From UBA2040 sp002384725 (GTDB lineage: Bacteria > Bacteroidota > Bacteroidia > Flavobacteriales_D > Crocinitomicaceae): 64,000 bases of DNA. Below the pieces are notes generated by a model, which was not told the DNA's origin, did no database searches, and saw only the letters and a program-made list of their open reading frames with translations. Positions 51,306 through 60,904 of the stretch are shown piece after piece. How positions within the stretch are numbered: the first letter of the stretch is position 1; every line of letters starts with the position of its first letter. The stretch is taken from assembly GCA_963926475.1 (NCBI GenBank), contig CAWUXE010000007.1, positions 186,001-250,000 of the forward strand, written 5' to 3'. The translations under genes and the position numbers were made by a program.

Positions 51306-53600
51306 TTGAAGTCATTATTTTATAGATTTCTACTAGTATTCCTGCAAATCACCTTTGCATTTAGCGTTATTAGTCAACAAAAAGTCGGTTTGGTTCTCAG
51401 TGGTGGCGGGGTAACTGGATTTGCGCACATCGGTGTTTTACAGGCTTTAGAAGAAAAAGGAATACCAATCGATTACATCACAGGAACTTCTGCAGGAGCT
51501 TTAATTGGGTCTATGTATGCAGCTGGTTATTCGCCAAACGAAATAAAAGCATATTGTTTAGATCCGAACTTTATACTAATGGCCACGGGTCAACTGAATA
51601 CTTCTCAAGAATACTTCAGTAAAGAAAATGATGTGAACTCAAGTATGTTTGCCTTACGGTTTAGTTTAGACAGTATCTTGAATAAGTCCTTGCCGACTAA
51701 TTTTAATAGCTCTACCTTTTTAGATTACGAATTGATGCGCCTTCTTGGAACGACTGGGGCAGCTTGCAACAATGATTTCAACCAGCTTTTTGTCCCCTTT
51801 AGATGCTTGGCATCCGATATAGTAAGTAAGGAGAATATCATTTTTAAAAATGGAAATTTGAACGAAGCCGTTCGGGCGTCAATGACCTACCCTTTTTATT
51901 TTCAACCATTGCGAATAAATGGCCGTCTACTATTCGACGGAGGATTGTACAATAATTTCCCTGGGGATATTCTTTATCAAGAGTTTAGCCCTGACTTTAT
52001 AATTGGATCCAATGTTTCGTACAACGCCGATGAACCCATGGAAAACGACCTGATTAGTCAAGTCACAAACATGTTAGTCCGCTACTCCAATTTTGATTTG
52101 CCTTGTGAATCTGGAATATTGATTGAACCCGAATTAGAAATCGGAACCTTTGATTTTGACAAAGTAGAACTGGCGATAGTAAATGGGTATCAGACCGGGT
52201 TAAAATATGCCGATAGCATACTCCAAAACATTGACCATACCATCGATACAGCTCAATTAAATTTAAGAAGGAAGGCTTTTCGATCTATGGTACCCCCTCT
52301 AATTGTTTCCACTATTTCAAGTGATTTGAATAAAAACGGGAAGAGCTTTGTAAACAATTCTCTACTTAGGAAGAAACGAAAAGTGTTAATTGATGAAGAA
52401 ACAATTGAAAAACGTTATTTCCAATTATCTCAAACAGAGCATCTCGATTTCATTTTCCCTAATCTTGAATTGGATAGTAATAATTTTTACAAAATGGATC
52501 TCGTCGTCCGAAAGAAAAACAAATTTAAATTTGACATTGGCGGTCACTTTTCATCACGACCGGTTAATACCACCTTTTTGGGATTGAGTTATATGCACCT
52601 CGGGAAATTGGCATGGAAACTCAATGGTGAATCTTATTTCGGTAAGTTTTATGGTTCCCTGAAAACAGATTTACAGATAGAAGTGCCTTCCCTGTTTCCT
52701 ATAACTATCGAACCTTATTTCACGATGAATCGATGGGACTATTTTCGGAGTTTCGCAACCTTTTTTGAAGATGTTAAACCGTCTTTTCTTGTTCAAAATG
52801 AAATTTACTACGGTCTGAAATTCACCCATCCCGTGCTTAGAAACAGCAAGTCAACATTCGATTTTAGAATGGTTGACTTAACGGATGAATACTATCAAAC
52901 AGATCAATTCACAGCTATCGATACAGCAGATTTTACGAAATTTAAAGGGCAAACTTATAGCTGGAAACTCGAACACAACACCTTGAATAAGAAACAATTT
53001 GCCAACTCTGGACATCAATTTGCCTGTAAAGGAAGATACGTTGTTGGAAGAGAAGAATCAGTCAGTGGTTCTACGTCACCGACAGTTTACGACCTTATTA
53101 ACGATCACTCTTGGATTAATTTAAATTTTGAAGGACAAACATTTCCTATTGATTTCAAACATTTCCATTTAGGTTTACAAGCCAAGGCAACATTTAACAG
53201 TCAGAGTCTATTTTCCAATTATACAGCCACCATACTATCCATGACGGCCTTCAATATTATTCCCGATGCTGGGACATTCTTTTTACCCGAATACCGATCT
53301 CCACTTTATGTTGGAGGCGGATTTAATGCCATTTGGTCTATTCGTAAAAACATAGACTTTCGCTTCGATGGCTTTATTTACCAACCTTTCAGACAGTTGA
53401 TTATTAACGATGATAACACATTTGGTTATTCAAAACCCTTCAAAGGAGAATCGTATTTAGCCTCGACTTCTTTAATTTTTCACTCCATCCTCGGCCCTTT
53501 GCGAGCAACTTTAAACTACTTTCCAAAGCAGACAGCGGCGCCATTGAGCTTCCAAATCAGTTTTGGATATGTACTTTTCAATGAAAGAGCCATACGATAA
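51306..53600 (+). CDS. Patatin-like phospholipase fused to an outer-membrane beta-barrel
   Basis: 764 residues if the TTG at 51306 is used (LKSLFYRFLLVFLQITFAFS signal peptide, cleaved near VISQ). An in-frame TTG at 51288 is upstream of the likely transcription start. The patatin domain (about 25-320) has VLSGGGVTGFAHIGV (oxyanion loop), GTSAG with the catalytic serine (residue 62 or 68), and RLLFDGGLYNNFPGD with the catalytic aspartate. A middle linker and a C-terminal barrel (about 470-764) resemble BamA/TpsB-type barrels, ending SFQISFGYVLFNE. Type Vd (PlpD-like) autotransporters share this layout. Confidence 0.88.
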   Translation: MKSLFYRFLLVFLQITFAFSVISQQKVGLVLSGGGVTGFAHIGVLQALEEKGIPIDYITGTSAGALIGSMYAAGYSPNEIKAYCLDPNFILMATGQLNTSQEYFSKENDVNSSMFALRFSLDSILNKSLPTNFNSSTFLDYELMRLLGTTGAACNNDFNQLFVPFRCLASDIVSKENIIFKNGNLNEAVRASMTYPFYFQPLRINGRLLFDGGLYNNFPGDILYQEFSPDFIIGSNVSYNADEPMENDLISQVTNMLVRYSNFDLPCESGILIEPELEIGTFDFDKVELAIVNGYQTGLKYADSILQNIDHTIDTAQLNLRRKAFRSMVPPLIVSTISSDLNKNGKSFVNNSLLRKKRKVLIDEETIEKRYFQLSQTEHLDFIFPNLELDSNNFYKMDLVVRKKNKFKFDIGGHFSSRPVNTTFLGLSYMHLGKLAWKLNGESYFGKFYGSLKTDLQIEVPSLFPITIEPYFTMNRWDYFRSFATFFEDVKPSFLVQNEIYYGLKFTHPVLRNSKSTFDFRMVDLTDEYYQTDQFTAIDTADFTKFKGQTYSWKLEHNTLNKKQFANSGHQFACKGRYVVGREESVSGSTSPTVYDLINDHSWINLNFEGQTFPIDFKHFHLGLQAKATFNSQSLFSNYTATILSMTAFNIIPDAGTFFLPEYRSPLYVGGGFNAIWSIRKNIDFRFDGFIYQPFRQLIINDDNTFGYSKPFKGESYLASTSLIFHSILGPLRATLNYFPKQTAAPLSFQISFGYVLFNERAIR

Positions 53601-53642
53601 GAAAGTAGTTTTTATCTTTATCACACAAATTTGAAATCAGAA

Positions 53643-54710
53643 ATGGAAAAAATCATAAGCGGAATTCAACAAATGGGAATTGGAGTGCCAAACGTTCCAG
53701 AAATCTGGAGATGGTATCGCAAGTTTTTCGGAGTTAATGTTCGATTATTCGAAGATGCAGCGGAAGCACCACTTATGACGAAATATACAGGTGGTGAGGT
53801 ACAATCAAGAACCGCTACCCTTGCCCTATCCATGGACGGTGGTGGTGGATTTGAAATCTGGCAATACACCTCTCGTGGAACGGAAAAAGCTGATTTCGAC
53901 ATTAAAATGGGCGATTTAGGATTGTACATGTGTCGCATTAAATCACACGACATCGCCGCAAGTTTTACTTATTTTAAAAAGAATGGCGCAAATCTGAAAA
54001 GCGAATTAATGTCGCGTCCCGATGGTGGCCAACATTTCATTGTGGAAGATCCGAATGGGAATTTATTCGATATCGTTGAAGGAAAAGGCTGGTTTTCGGA
54101 CACAAAGCACCCAAGCAGATGTGGTGCTGTGGCAGGAACAATGATAGGCGTTTCAGATATTGAAGCATCCAAAAAATTGTATTGCGATGTTCTTGGCTAC
54201 TCAGAAGTTGTATATGACGAAACGTCACGATTCTCTTCTTTTGACAATATTCCCGGTGGAAAATCGACTTTTCGACGACTTTTACTGGCGCATCCCGAAG
54301 ATAGAAAAGGTCCATTTGCTCAACTTTTAGGTCCCACTGAAATTGAATTAATTCAGGCCACAGACCGGTCAGATGTGCGCAAAATATTTGAGAATAGATT
54401 TTGGGGTGATTGGGGATTTATTCACCTTTGCTTCGACGTTCAAGGTATGGATCAATTGAAAAAAGATTGCGAAAAGGCAGGTTTCCCTTTTACCGTAGAC
54501 AGCGGCAGTACTTTCGATATGGGTGAAGCGGGTGGTCGTTTTTCATACATCGAAGCCCCAGATGGAACGTGGATAGAATTTGTAGAAACACATAAAGTTC
54601 CCGTAATGAAAAAATGGGGCTGGTATATCAACCTAAAAAAACGAAATCCAGAGAAACATTTACCCAAATTTATGCTCAAGGCAATGGGATTGAGTAAAGT
54701 TCGCGACTAG
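53643..54710 (+). CDS. VOC-superfamily protein with two glyoxalase-like domains
   Basis: 355 residues from the ATG at 53643. Two VOC repeats: residues about 5-145 (GVPNVPEIWRWYRKFFGVNV, GGQHFIVEDPNGNLFDIVEG) and 155-310 (GVSDIEASKKLYCDVLGYSE, GPTEIELIQATDRS, FSYIEAPDGTWIEFVETHKV). Metal-ligand pattern (His/Glu near the second E of IEFVET) fits dioxygenase or glyoxalase-like enzymes. Not 4-hydroxyphenylpyruvate dioxygenase, which has a different C-terminal motif. The substrate is unknown. Confidence 0.8.
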   Translation: MEKIISGIQQMGIGVPNVPEIWRWYRKFFGVNVRLFEDAAEAPLMTKYTGGEVQSRTATLALSMDGGGGFEIWQYTSRGTEKADFDIKMGDLGLYMCRIKSHDIAASFTYFKKNGANLKSELMSRPDGGQHFIVEDPNGNLFDIVEGKGWFSDTKHPSRCGAVAGTMIGVSDIEASKKLYCDVLGYSEVVYDETSRFSSFDNIPGGKSTFRRLLLAHPEDRKGPFAQLLGPTEIELIQATDRSDVRKIFENRFWGDWGFIHLCFDVQGMDQLKKDCEKAGFPFTVDSGSTFDMGEAGGRFSYIEAPDGTWIEFVETHKVPVMKKWGWYINLKKRNPEKHLPKFMLKAMGLSKVRD

Positions 54711-54770
54711 GATTCATATAAACCGTTTAAAGTATTGAGTAAACGGTCCGTTTATCTGTTCGTTTATCAC

Positions 54771-54778
54771 TAAATTTG
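54771..54778 (+). promoter_or_regulatory. -7 promoter element (TAAATTTG) of the DUF4249-like lipoprotein gene
   Basis: Matches TAnnTTTG, 21 nt before the ATG at 54799. The -33 position reads TTT, not TTG, at 17 nt. Confidence 0.4.
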
Positions 54779-54798
54779 CTATTCAGAATAAATTACAA

Positions 54799-55890
54799 AT
54801 GAAAAAAACATTTTTCTCCCTTTTCGCTCTAAGCGCTTTATTGCTTTCTGGATGTAACGAAGAAGTTCAAGTCAACGCGAACTATGAGCCTACACCAGTA
54901 ATTTTTGGATTGCTTGATCAGAGTGAAAATATCCATATGATTAAAATAAACAGAGGATTTGTAGGACCGGGTGATGCTTTTTCATTCGCACAAATTCCAG
55001 ATTCCAATTATTTTGATAAAGTTTCAGGAAAAGTAGAAGAGCTAATTAATAATGTGATCGTTCGAACGTGGCAATTACAAGATACGCTTATCAATACGAA
55101 AAGTACGGACGGTGTGTTTTTCGGGCCGCAACAAAAAGTTTATTTTTTCGACAATGGTTCTACTCCTTTGGATGAAAATGCAACGTACAGATTAACGGTT
55201 GACATTAACGAAGGTGAACTTGAAGTAATTGGAGAAACGAAATTAGTAGCTGGATTTGGCACGCAAAATAGCTTACAAGTTCAAACCGCTTCCTTGAAAG
55301 TTGCGAAAGATCCTGGGCAATATATTGTTCCAACCGTATGGGCAAATTCTGGAAATGCTGTTTTTGGAAGTGTTTCTATCAACATCGACATCGCAGAAAT
55401 TAGAGGCACCGATACTACCTTTTTGAAAATCCCATGGAAGATGGGTGAAGGTCCTGTCGCTTCGGGCAAAGTATCAGCAACTGGTCAAGGCGAAACATTC
55501 TATAGTCTAATTCGCGCTGGTTTAACAAATGACAACACGATCACACGTCGAAACTTTATGGGCTTCACGGCTGAATTTATTGGTGGGTCAACGGATTTTT
55601 ACAATTATATTTTGGTGAATAAACCAAGCAGTACTTTAACACAGACGAAACCAACTTTCACTAATCTAAGTGTTTCAAACGGGTATAAGGTAGTTGGTTT
55701 ATTTTCGGCGAGACATACCGTACGTCAATACAAACCGTTTATTTTTGGAACTTTATATTACGTTCGAGCGTTGGATCAAAACTCTACGAGAGAACTTTGT
55801 CAAGGAAACATCTTAGCGACTTATTTATTTTGCAGCCAACATCCTGGCGATATTGGAGGAGTTAATCCGAAAGATTACGCTTGTCCTTGA
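54799..55890 (+). CDS. DUF4249-like outer-membrane-associated lipoprotein
   Basis: 363 residues. MKKTFFSLFALSALLLSGC is a signal peptide with lipobox LLSGC, so the mature protein is lipid-anchored. The body is beta-rich: EPTPVIFGLLDQSENIHMIK, INRGFVGPGDAFSFAQIPDS, ending GDIGGVNPKDYACP. This resembles DUF4249 proteins common in Bacteroidota, often next to TonB-dependent receptors. No such receptor is next to it here. Function unknown. Confidence 0.65.
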   Translation: MKKTFFSLFALSALLLSGCNEEVQVNANYEPTPVIFGLLDQSENIHMIKINRGFVGPGDAFSFAQIPDSNYFDKVSGKVEELINNVIVRTWQLQDTLINTKSTDGVFFGPQQKVYFFDNGSTPLDENATYRLTVDINEGELEVIGETKLVAGFGTQNSLQVQTASLKVAKDPGQYIVPTVWANSGNAVFGSVSINIDIAEIRGTDTTFLKIPWKMGEGPVASGKVSATGQGETFYSLIRAGLTNDNTITRRNFMGFTAEFIGGSTDFYNYILVNKPSSTLTQTKPTFTNLSVSNGYKVVGLFSARHTVRQYKPFIFGTLYYVRALDQNSTRELCQGNILATYLFCSQHPGDIGGVNPKDYACP

Positions 55891-55933
55891 TTTCCCAATC
55901 CTATTAAGAAAGAAATAGTAGTATTTTTAAAAC

Positions 55934-58423
55934 ATGAATGAAAGGATTACCCTTTTTGTTAATGTAATCATACCCGTTCCTATTCATCGGGCGTTCACGT
56001 ATCGTTTGCCTTTTGAAATGAATGAATTTGTTCAGATTGGTGCTCGTGTAATCGTTCCATTTGGAAAAGCAAAGTTGCTAACTGGACTGATTGTCAACAT
56101 TCATGAGAAAGCCCCAGAGAGCTATCAAGCGAAGTATGTAGAACACATTCTCGACGATCAGCCTATAATTACGGGCAATCAATTGAAATTTTGGAAATGG
56201 ATGGCAACTTATTACATGTCGCCAATTGGCGATGTTATGAACGCTGCTCTTCCTTCCAATTTCAAACTAGCAAGCGAAACTAAAATCACGCTTCATCCCG
56301 ATTTTGATATCCGCACACCGGTGCAAGATGACAGAGAAATTGCTATTCTTGATGCGCTGGAAGTTCAAGAAGTTCTTGATTTAAAGGAAATCTCTGAAAT
56401 CGTCGGCATAAAAACGATTCAACCCATCATCAAAAAGATGTTGGACAAAAAGTACATCCTTACCTTGGAAAGTTTGGATCATAAATTTGTTCTAAAAACA
56501 GCACTTTTCGTTTCGTTAACGGACGAATTCTTGGTGGAAGAAAATCTATCCCACGTTCTTGATGATTGGACAGATAAAAAAGCGAAAGAAAAACAAACCC
56601 AAGCCATACTTACCTTAATATCTGCAGGTAATTACCAATCTGGACGCATGGAGCCTGTTCTAAAAAAAGATCTTGAAGATAAAGGAATTTCAGCCAGTAC
56701 CATAAAAACTTTGGAGAAAAACGGGGTGTTCCTGATTGAACGTCAAGTGATTTCCAGAGTGAACAAAGAAGATGATGAAAATGAGATTTTCCGAGAATTT
56801 GAGCTATCTGAAAGTCAATCTCGAGCTTTATCAGAAATAAAAGAGAGTTTTGAAACGAAAAATGTTTGCCTTCTGCATGGGGTGACGGGGTCAGGAAAAA
56901 CAGAAATATACGTTCGTCTTATCCAAGAACAACTATTATTAGGTAACCAAGTCCTCTTTTTAGTTCCTGAGATTGCATTGACAACGCAACTTATCAAGCG
57001 ACTTCAGAAGATATTCGGTCAACAGGTTGGCGTATATCATTCAAAATTTAATCAAAATGAACGGGTAGAGATTTGGAATAGTATTCTTGAGAACAATCCA
57101 GATAATTATAGAATTGTTGTTGGGGCTCGCTCATGCGTTTTTCTTCCTTATCAAAAATTAGGGTTGGTCATTGTTGATGAGGAACATGAGTCTACCTTCA
57201 AACAATACGAACCTTCGCCACGTTATAATGGACGAGATAGTGCGATGGTGCTGGGTCAAATTCACGATGCAAAAGTACTACTAGGATCGGCAACGCCCTC
57301 CATGGAAACCTATGCTAATTGTCAAAATGGTAAGTTTGGTTTGGTAGCACTAAAAGAGCGTTTTCAAGGAATGCAAATGCCTGAAATATTGATAGCCGAC
57401 TTGAAAAAGGAAAGAAGGCAGAATAAGAATTTTCAATTTTTCTCCAATTTTTTAATCGAATCGATTAAGGAGGCCTTGGACAATAAGAAACAAGTTATTC
57501 TTTTCCAAAACAGACGTGGATATAACCCAAGATGGCAATGCGAAGTGTGCAGTTGGACGCCACATTGCATCAATTGTGATGTTTCCTTGACGTATCACAA
57601 ACAATCGAATTCATTAAAATGTCATTATTGTGGTTATCTCACTGCCCCCATGGGATCTTGTCATAAATGTCAAAGCAATCGACTAAAAATGATTGGATTT
57701 GGAACGGAAAAGATTGAGGACGAAATGGGAATTCTCTTTCCCGATGCAACAACTGCTCGTTTGGATGCCGATACCACCCGAAGTAAAAACTCATATGCTT
57801 CCATTCTCGATGCTTTTGAAAACCGACAAGTCGACATTTTGATTGGAACACAAATGGTCACCAAAGGTCTAGATTTTGATCATGTTAGTTTGGTTGGGAT
57901 TTTAGATGCCGAGGACATGCTCAATCGACCAGATTTCAGAGCGTTTGAAAAATCATTTCAATTGATGACCCAAGTTTCTGGACGTGCTGGACGAAAAAAC
58001 AAACGCGGAAAAGTAATTGTCCAGACGGGACAAGTGGACCATTGGGTGATTGAAAAAGTGCATCAATACGATTACGAAGGATTCTTTGCTCATGAATTGA
58101 TAGAAAGACAAAATTTCATGTATCCACCTTTTTATAAAATCATTGAGCTGACTTTAAAACATAAAAAGGAATACATTTTAGATATTGCCGCGCACAAATT
58201 GGCGGAGGCTTTGAAGGTTCCATTTAAGGAACGTGTTTTAGGTCCTGAATACGCGATTATACCTCGAGTCAACAATCAATTTATTAAGGTTATCAAATTG
58301 CGTTATGAAAAGACGGTTTCTGACAAAGCGGTGAAGGAGAAAGTTCAGAAAGTATTAAATGAGTTTTTTACCCATCCAGATAATAAATCGGTGCGGCTTT
58401 CTATTGATGTTGATCCTGTTTAG
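55934..58423 (+). CDS. priA: Primosomal protein N' (replication restart helicase)
   Basis: 829 residues. N-terminal DNA-binding domain (about 1-130: VNVIIPVPIHRAFTYRLPF), Walker A LLHGVTGSGKTEIYVRLI, DEEH box VIVDEEHESTFKQYEPSPRY, and the zinc-binding cysteines CEVCSWTPHCINCDVSL, CHYCGYL, CHKC. Helicase motifs V-VI follow (GTQMVTKGLDFDHVSLVG, QVSGRAGRKNKRGKVIVQT). PriA reloads the replisome at stalled forks. It is longer than E. coli PriA (about 730), chiefly in the linker near residues 190-290. Single gene, convergent with the sigma factor gene. Confidence 0.95.
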   Translation: MNERITLFVNVIIPVPIHRAFTYRLPFEMNEFVQIGARVIVPFGKAKLLTGLIVNIHEKAPESYQAKYVEHILDDQPIITGNQLKFWKWMATYYMSPIGDVMNAALPSNFKLASETKITLHPDFDIRTPVQDDREIAILDALEVQEVLDLKEISEIVGIKTIQPIIKKMLDKKYILTLESLDHKFVLKTALFVSLTDEFLVEENLSHVLDDWTDKKAKEKQTQAILTLISAGNYQSGRMEPVLKKDLEDKGISASTIKTLEKNGVFLIERQVISRVNKEDDENEIFREFELSESQSRALSEIKESFETKNVCLLHGVTGSGKTEIYVRLIQEQLLLGNQVLFLVPEIALTTQLIKRLQKIFGQQVGVYHSKFNQNERVEIWNSILENNPDNYRIVVGARSCVFLPYQKLGLVIVDEEHESTFKQYEPSPRYNGRDSAMVLGQIHDAKVLLGSATPSMETYANCQNGKFGLVALKERFQGMQMPEILIADLKKERRQNKNFQFFSNFLIESIKEALDNKKQVILFQNRRGYNPRWQCEVCSWTPHCINCDVSLTYHKQSNSLKCHYCGYLTAPMGSCHKCQSNRLKMIGFGTEKIEDEMGILFPDATTARLDADTTRSKNSYASILDAFENRQVDILIGTQMVTKGLDFDHVSLVGILDAEDMLNRPDFRAFEKSFQLMTQVSGRAGRKNKRGKVIVQTGQVDHWVIEKVHQYDYEGFFAHELIERQNFMYPPFYKIIELTLKHKKEYILDIAAHKLAEALKVPFKERVLGPEYAIIPRVNNQFIKVIKLRYEKTVSDKAVKEKVQKVLNEFFTHPDNKSVRLSIDVDPV

Positions 58424-58536
58424 GTATAGATTTAATTACCTCAAAAACAATTAAATAACTGAGTTATCAACAGTAGGTCATTTAAATTTTTATCGAGCAT
58501 CATTTTTGATAGATGATTTTCTAATGAATCTAAAAC

Positions 58537-58572
58537 AAAAAACCCGTCTTGAATACTCAAAACGGGTTTTAT
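58537..58572. terminator. Bidirectional terminator between priA and the sigma factor gene
   Basis: Stem AAAACCCGTC / AACGGGTTTT with an A run and T run on either side. Confidence 0.8.
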
Positions 58573-58596
58573 AGTAGGTGATTCTGTTGTAGTATT

Positions 58597-59466
58597 TTAT
58601 CCCAAATAAGATCTCAACATCTTACTTCGAGAAGTATGTTTCAATCGGCGTATCGCTTTTTCCTTGATTTGACGCACTCTTTCTCTCGTCAATTCAAACC
58701 GAGCACCGATTTCTTCCAAAGTTTGTACAGGTATTCCACCCAAACCGTAGTACATTTTCAATATTTCACTTTCACGAACCGTCAAAGTCGATAAACTTCG
58801 GTCGATATCTTTTTGCAAAGACTCAACAACCAATTCACGCTCAGGACTAGGTAAACTATCATTCGGAAGCACATCATACATGCTCGAAGATGACTCATCT
58901 CCTGCAATCAAAGGTGCATCCATTGATACGTGACGTCCATTGTTTCTCAAGGATTGTCGGACATCTTCAACAGTACATTCTAAGAATTCTGCTAATTCCT
59001 CGGCAGAAGGTGGACGCTCATATTTTTGCTCCAACTCTCCAAAAGCTTTGTTTATTTTATTGATCGTTCCAATTTTATTCAAAGGCAAACGAACAATTCT
59101 CGCTTGCTCGGCCAAGGCTTGCAATATAGACTGACGAATCCACCATACCGCGTATGAAATGAATTTAAATCCACGTGTTTCATCGAATCGTTCAGCAGCT
59201 TTAATCAAACCAACATTTCCTTCGTTGATCAAATCGGGCAAGGACAAACCTTGATTTTGATATTGTTTGGAAACAGAAACTACGAAACGAAGATTCGCCT
59301 TCGTTAATTTTTCCAATGCCTCCTTATCTCCATCGCGAATTCTACGCGCCAATTCGACCTCTTCTTCAGCGGTGATCAATTCAACTCGACCGATCTCCAA
59401 AAGATATTTGTCCAAAGACGCATTTTCCCTGTTGGTGACCTGTTTTACGATTTTAAGTTGTCTCAT
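58597..59466 (-). CDS. rpoD: Primary sigma factor (RpoD/SigA, short Bacteroidota form)
   Basis: 289 residues. Region 1.2 (DKYLLEIGRVELITAEEEVE), region 2 (FVVSVSKQYQNQGLSLPDLI, KFISYAVWWIRQSILQALAE), region 3 (GTINKINKAFGELEQKY) and region 4 with HTH TLEEIGARFELTRERVRQIK. The N-terminal acidic region 1.1 of E. coli RpoD is absent, as is usual for the Bacteroidota main sigma, which reads the TTG/TAnnTTTG promoters seen here. It is probably the housekeeping sigma; a stationary-phase paralogue cannot be excluded. Confidence 0.92.
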   Translation of the reverse strand: MRQLKIVKQVTNRENASLDKYLLEIGRVELITAEEEVELARRIRDGDKEALEKLTKANLRFVVSVSKQYQNQGLSLPDLINEGNVGLIKAAERFDETRGFKFISYAVWWIRQSILQALAEQARIVRLPLNKIGTINKINKAFGELEQKYERPPSAEELAEFLECTVEDVRQSLRNNGRHVSMDAPLIAGDESSSSMYDVLPNDSLPSPERELVVESLQKDIDRSLSTLTVRESEILKMYYGLGGIPVQTLEEIGARFELTRERVRQIKEKAIRRLKHTSRSKMLRSYLG

Positions 59467-59647
59467 TTTTGGTATTTAAGTTAAACTTAGAACTATATAT
59501 ACGTATGTACTCGAAAAAAAGTTGGGTATATTTTGATATTTAACAAATTTTACTTAGACATTGTTTATCTCATATGGCTTTATTATAACCCCACAACTGT
59601 AATGTAAAATGGTGTGTTTCGTTACTCCCTGCTAGGTAGTTTTAACG

Positions 59648-59655
59648 TACATTTG
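59648..59655 (+). promoter_or_regulatory. -7 promoter element (TACATTTG) of the LMW phosphatase operon
   Basis: Matches TAnnTTTG and ends 4 nt before the ATG at 59660, so the mRNA would be close to leaderless. No TTG -33 at the right distance. Confidence 0.35.
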
Positions 59656-59659
59656 CACA

Positions 59660-60127
59660 ATGAAAATTTTAATGGTCTGTCTGGGAAATATTTGTCGATC
59701 GCCATTGGCAGATGCTCTTTTGAGAAAAAAAGTAGCCGAAATTGGATTGGATATTGAAATAGATTCCGCTGGAACTTCAGATTATCACATTGGTGGTGAA
59801 CCGGATAAAAGAACCCAGGAAAACGCGCTGAATCATGGTCTAGACATGAGCTTTCTCCGTGCTCGACAATTCACAAAAAAAGATTTTGATACTTTCGATT
59901 TGATTTATGTGATGGACAAAAGCAACGAATGCAATGTTCTTTCACTCACTGCCGATTCGGGTCAGAAAGAAAAAGTAAAACTGATTTTAGACTTGCTTGA
60001 TGACGCTCAATACAATGAAGTTCCAGATCCATATTTTGGTGGCGAACAAGGTTTTGAAACAGTATATAATTTACTTGACCAAGCAACCGATAAAATTCTT
60101 GAAGAAATTTCAACACAAAAACAATGA
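59660..60127 (+). CDS. Low-molecular-weight protein-tyrosine phosphatase
   Basis: 155 residues. The P-loop VCLGNICRSPLADALLR (C7 nucleophile, R13) is at the N-terminus, and the acid D lies in VPDPYFGG near residue 118. This is the usual LMW-PTP pattern and length. Targets are unknown; in other bacteria these act on polysaccharide tyrosine kinases, but no such kinase is nearby. It overlaps the RsmI-like gene by 4 nt. Confidence 0.92.
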   Translation: MKILMVCLGNICRSPLADALLRKKVAEIGLDIEIDSAGTSDYHIGGEPDKRTQENALNHGLDMSFLRARQFTKKDFDTFDLIYVMDKSNECNVLSLTADSGQKEKVKLILDLLDDAQYNEVPDPYFGGEQGFETVYNLLDQATDKILEEISTQKQ

Positions 60128-60861
60128 GTGCACCAAAAAAATATTTAGGCAGTTTGTTCCTTCTGCCCTGCCCGATTAGCGAAGAAGATTTTAAAGCCGT
60201 CATTCCTGAAGAAGTGGTTAAATTAGCTGGTACTTTGCGATACTTTGCTGTAGAAGATTTGAAATCTGCCCGCCGGTTTCTACGTCGAATGGACAGAGAA
60301 TTTCCAATTGATGACAGTAAATTTTTCATCCTAAACAAGAAAACAGGAGCGCATCAAATGGAAGAAATGTTAATGCCTCTTTTAAACGGTGAAAACATGG
60401 CTATCATTAGTGAGGCAGGGTGTCCAGGAATTGCAGATCCTGGTGCAAACCTAGTAGATTATGCGCATCAATCAAATATTAAAATTCGTCCTTTGGTGGG
60501 GCCTTCTTCCATTCTTCTTGCTCTCATGGCGAGTGGATTTAATGGACAAGTTTTTACTTTTCATGGATATCTTCCAAAGGAGCGAAAAGACCGAATTCGA
60601 AAATTGAAAGATTTTGAATTCAGCACTATTCAATCTGGGCACACGCATCTATTTATGGATACACCATTTCGAAATATGCACGTTTTGGATGATTTATTAA
60701 ATGAATTAGGCGACAACACGCAGATTTGCATTGCCAATCAAATTACGGGACAAAACGAGCGGATTGAAACTAGAACGGTCCTCGATTGGAGAGAAAATGC
60801 CTTTGATTTAGGAAAAACGCCGACCATTTTTGCCATTGGTGTTGGACAAAAGGCAAAATAA
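60124..60861 (+). CDS. RsmI-like SAM-dependent methyltransferase paralogue
   Basis: 245 residues of the tetrapyrrole-methylase fold. Seen: GENMAIISEAGCPGIADPGA and YAHQSNIKIRPLVGPSSILL, ALMASGFNGQVFTFHGYLPK, the SAM loop and helix of RsmI. The usual RsmI N-terminus (LYVVATPIGN, AEDTR) is replaced by KKYLGSLFLLPCPISEEDF, and the KR motif by KKTGAHQMEE. This marks a divergent paralogue common in Bacteroidota, so I do not call it RsmI. It may methylate an rRNA or another target. It overlaps the LMW phosphatase gene. Confidence 0.82.
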   Translation: MSAPKKYLGSLFLLPCPISEEDFKAVIPEEVVKLAGTLRYFAVEDLKSARRFLRRMDREFPIDDSKFFILNKKTGAHQMEEMLMPLLNGENMAIISEAGCPGIADPGANLVDYAHQSNIKIRPLVGPSSILLALMASGFNGQVFTFHGYLPKERKDRIRKLKDFEFSTIQSGHTHLFMDTPFRNMHVLDDLLNELGDNTQICIANQITGQNERIETRTVLDWRENAFDLGKTPTIFAIGVGQKAK

Positions 60862-60904
60862 TAACCTTAAGTTTGCCAAGCCTTTTCAAATTGCATTAAG
60901 AGAG

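Noticed and set aside
53643..54710. 4-hydroxyphenylpyruvate dioxygenase
   Set aside because: Two VOC repeats are present but the conserved C-terminal HPPD motif is not, so only the superfamily is called.
58440..58536. DnaA-box-like TTATCAACA near priA as an origin of replication
   Set aside because: Only one imperfect copy, no cluster and no dnaA or gidA nearby.
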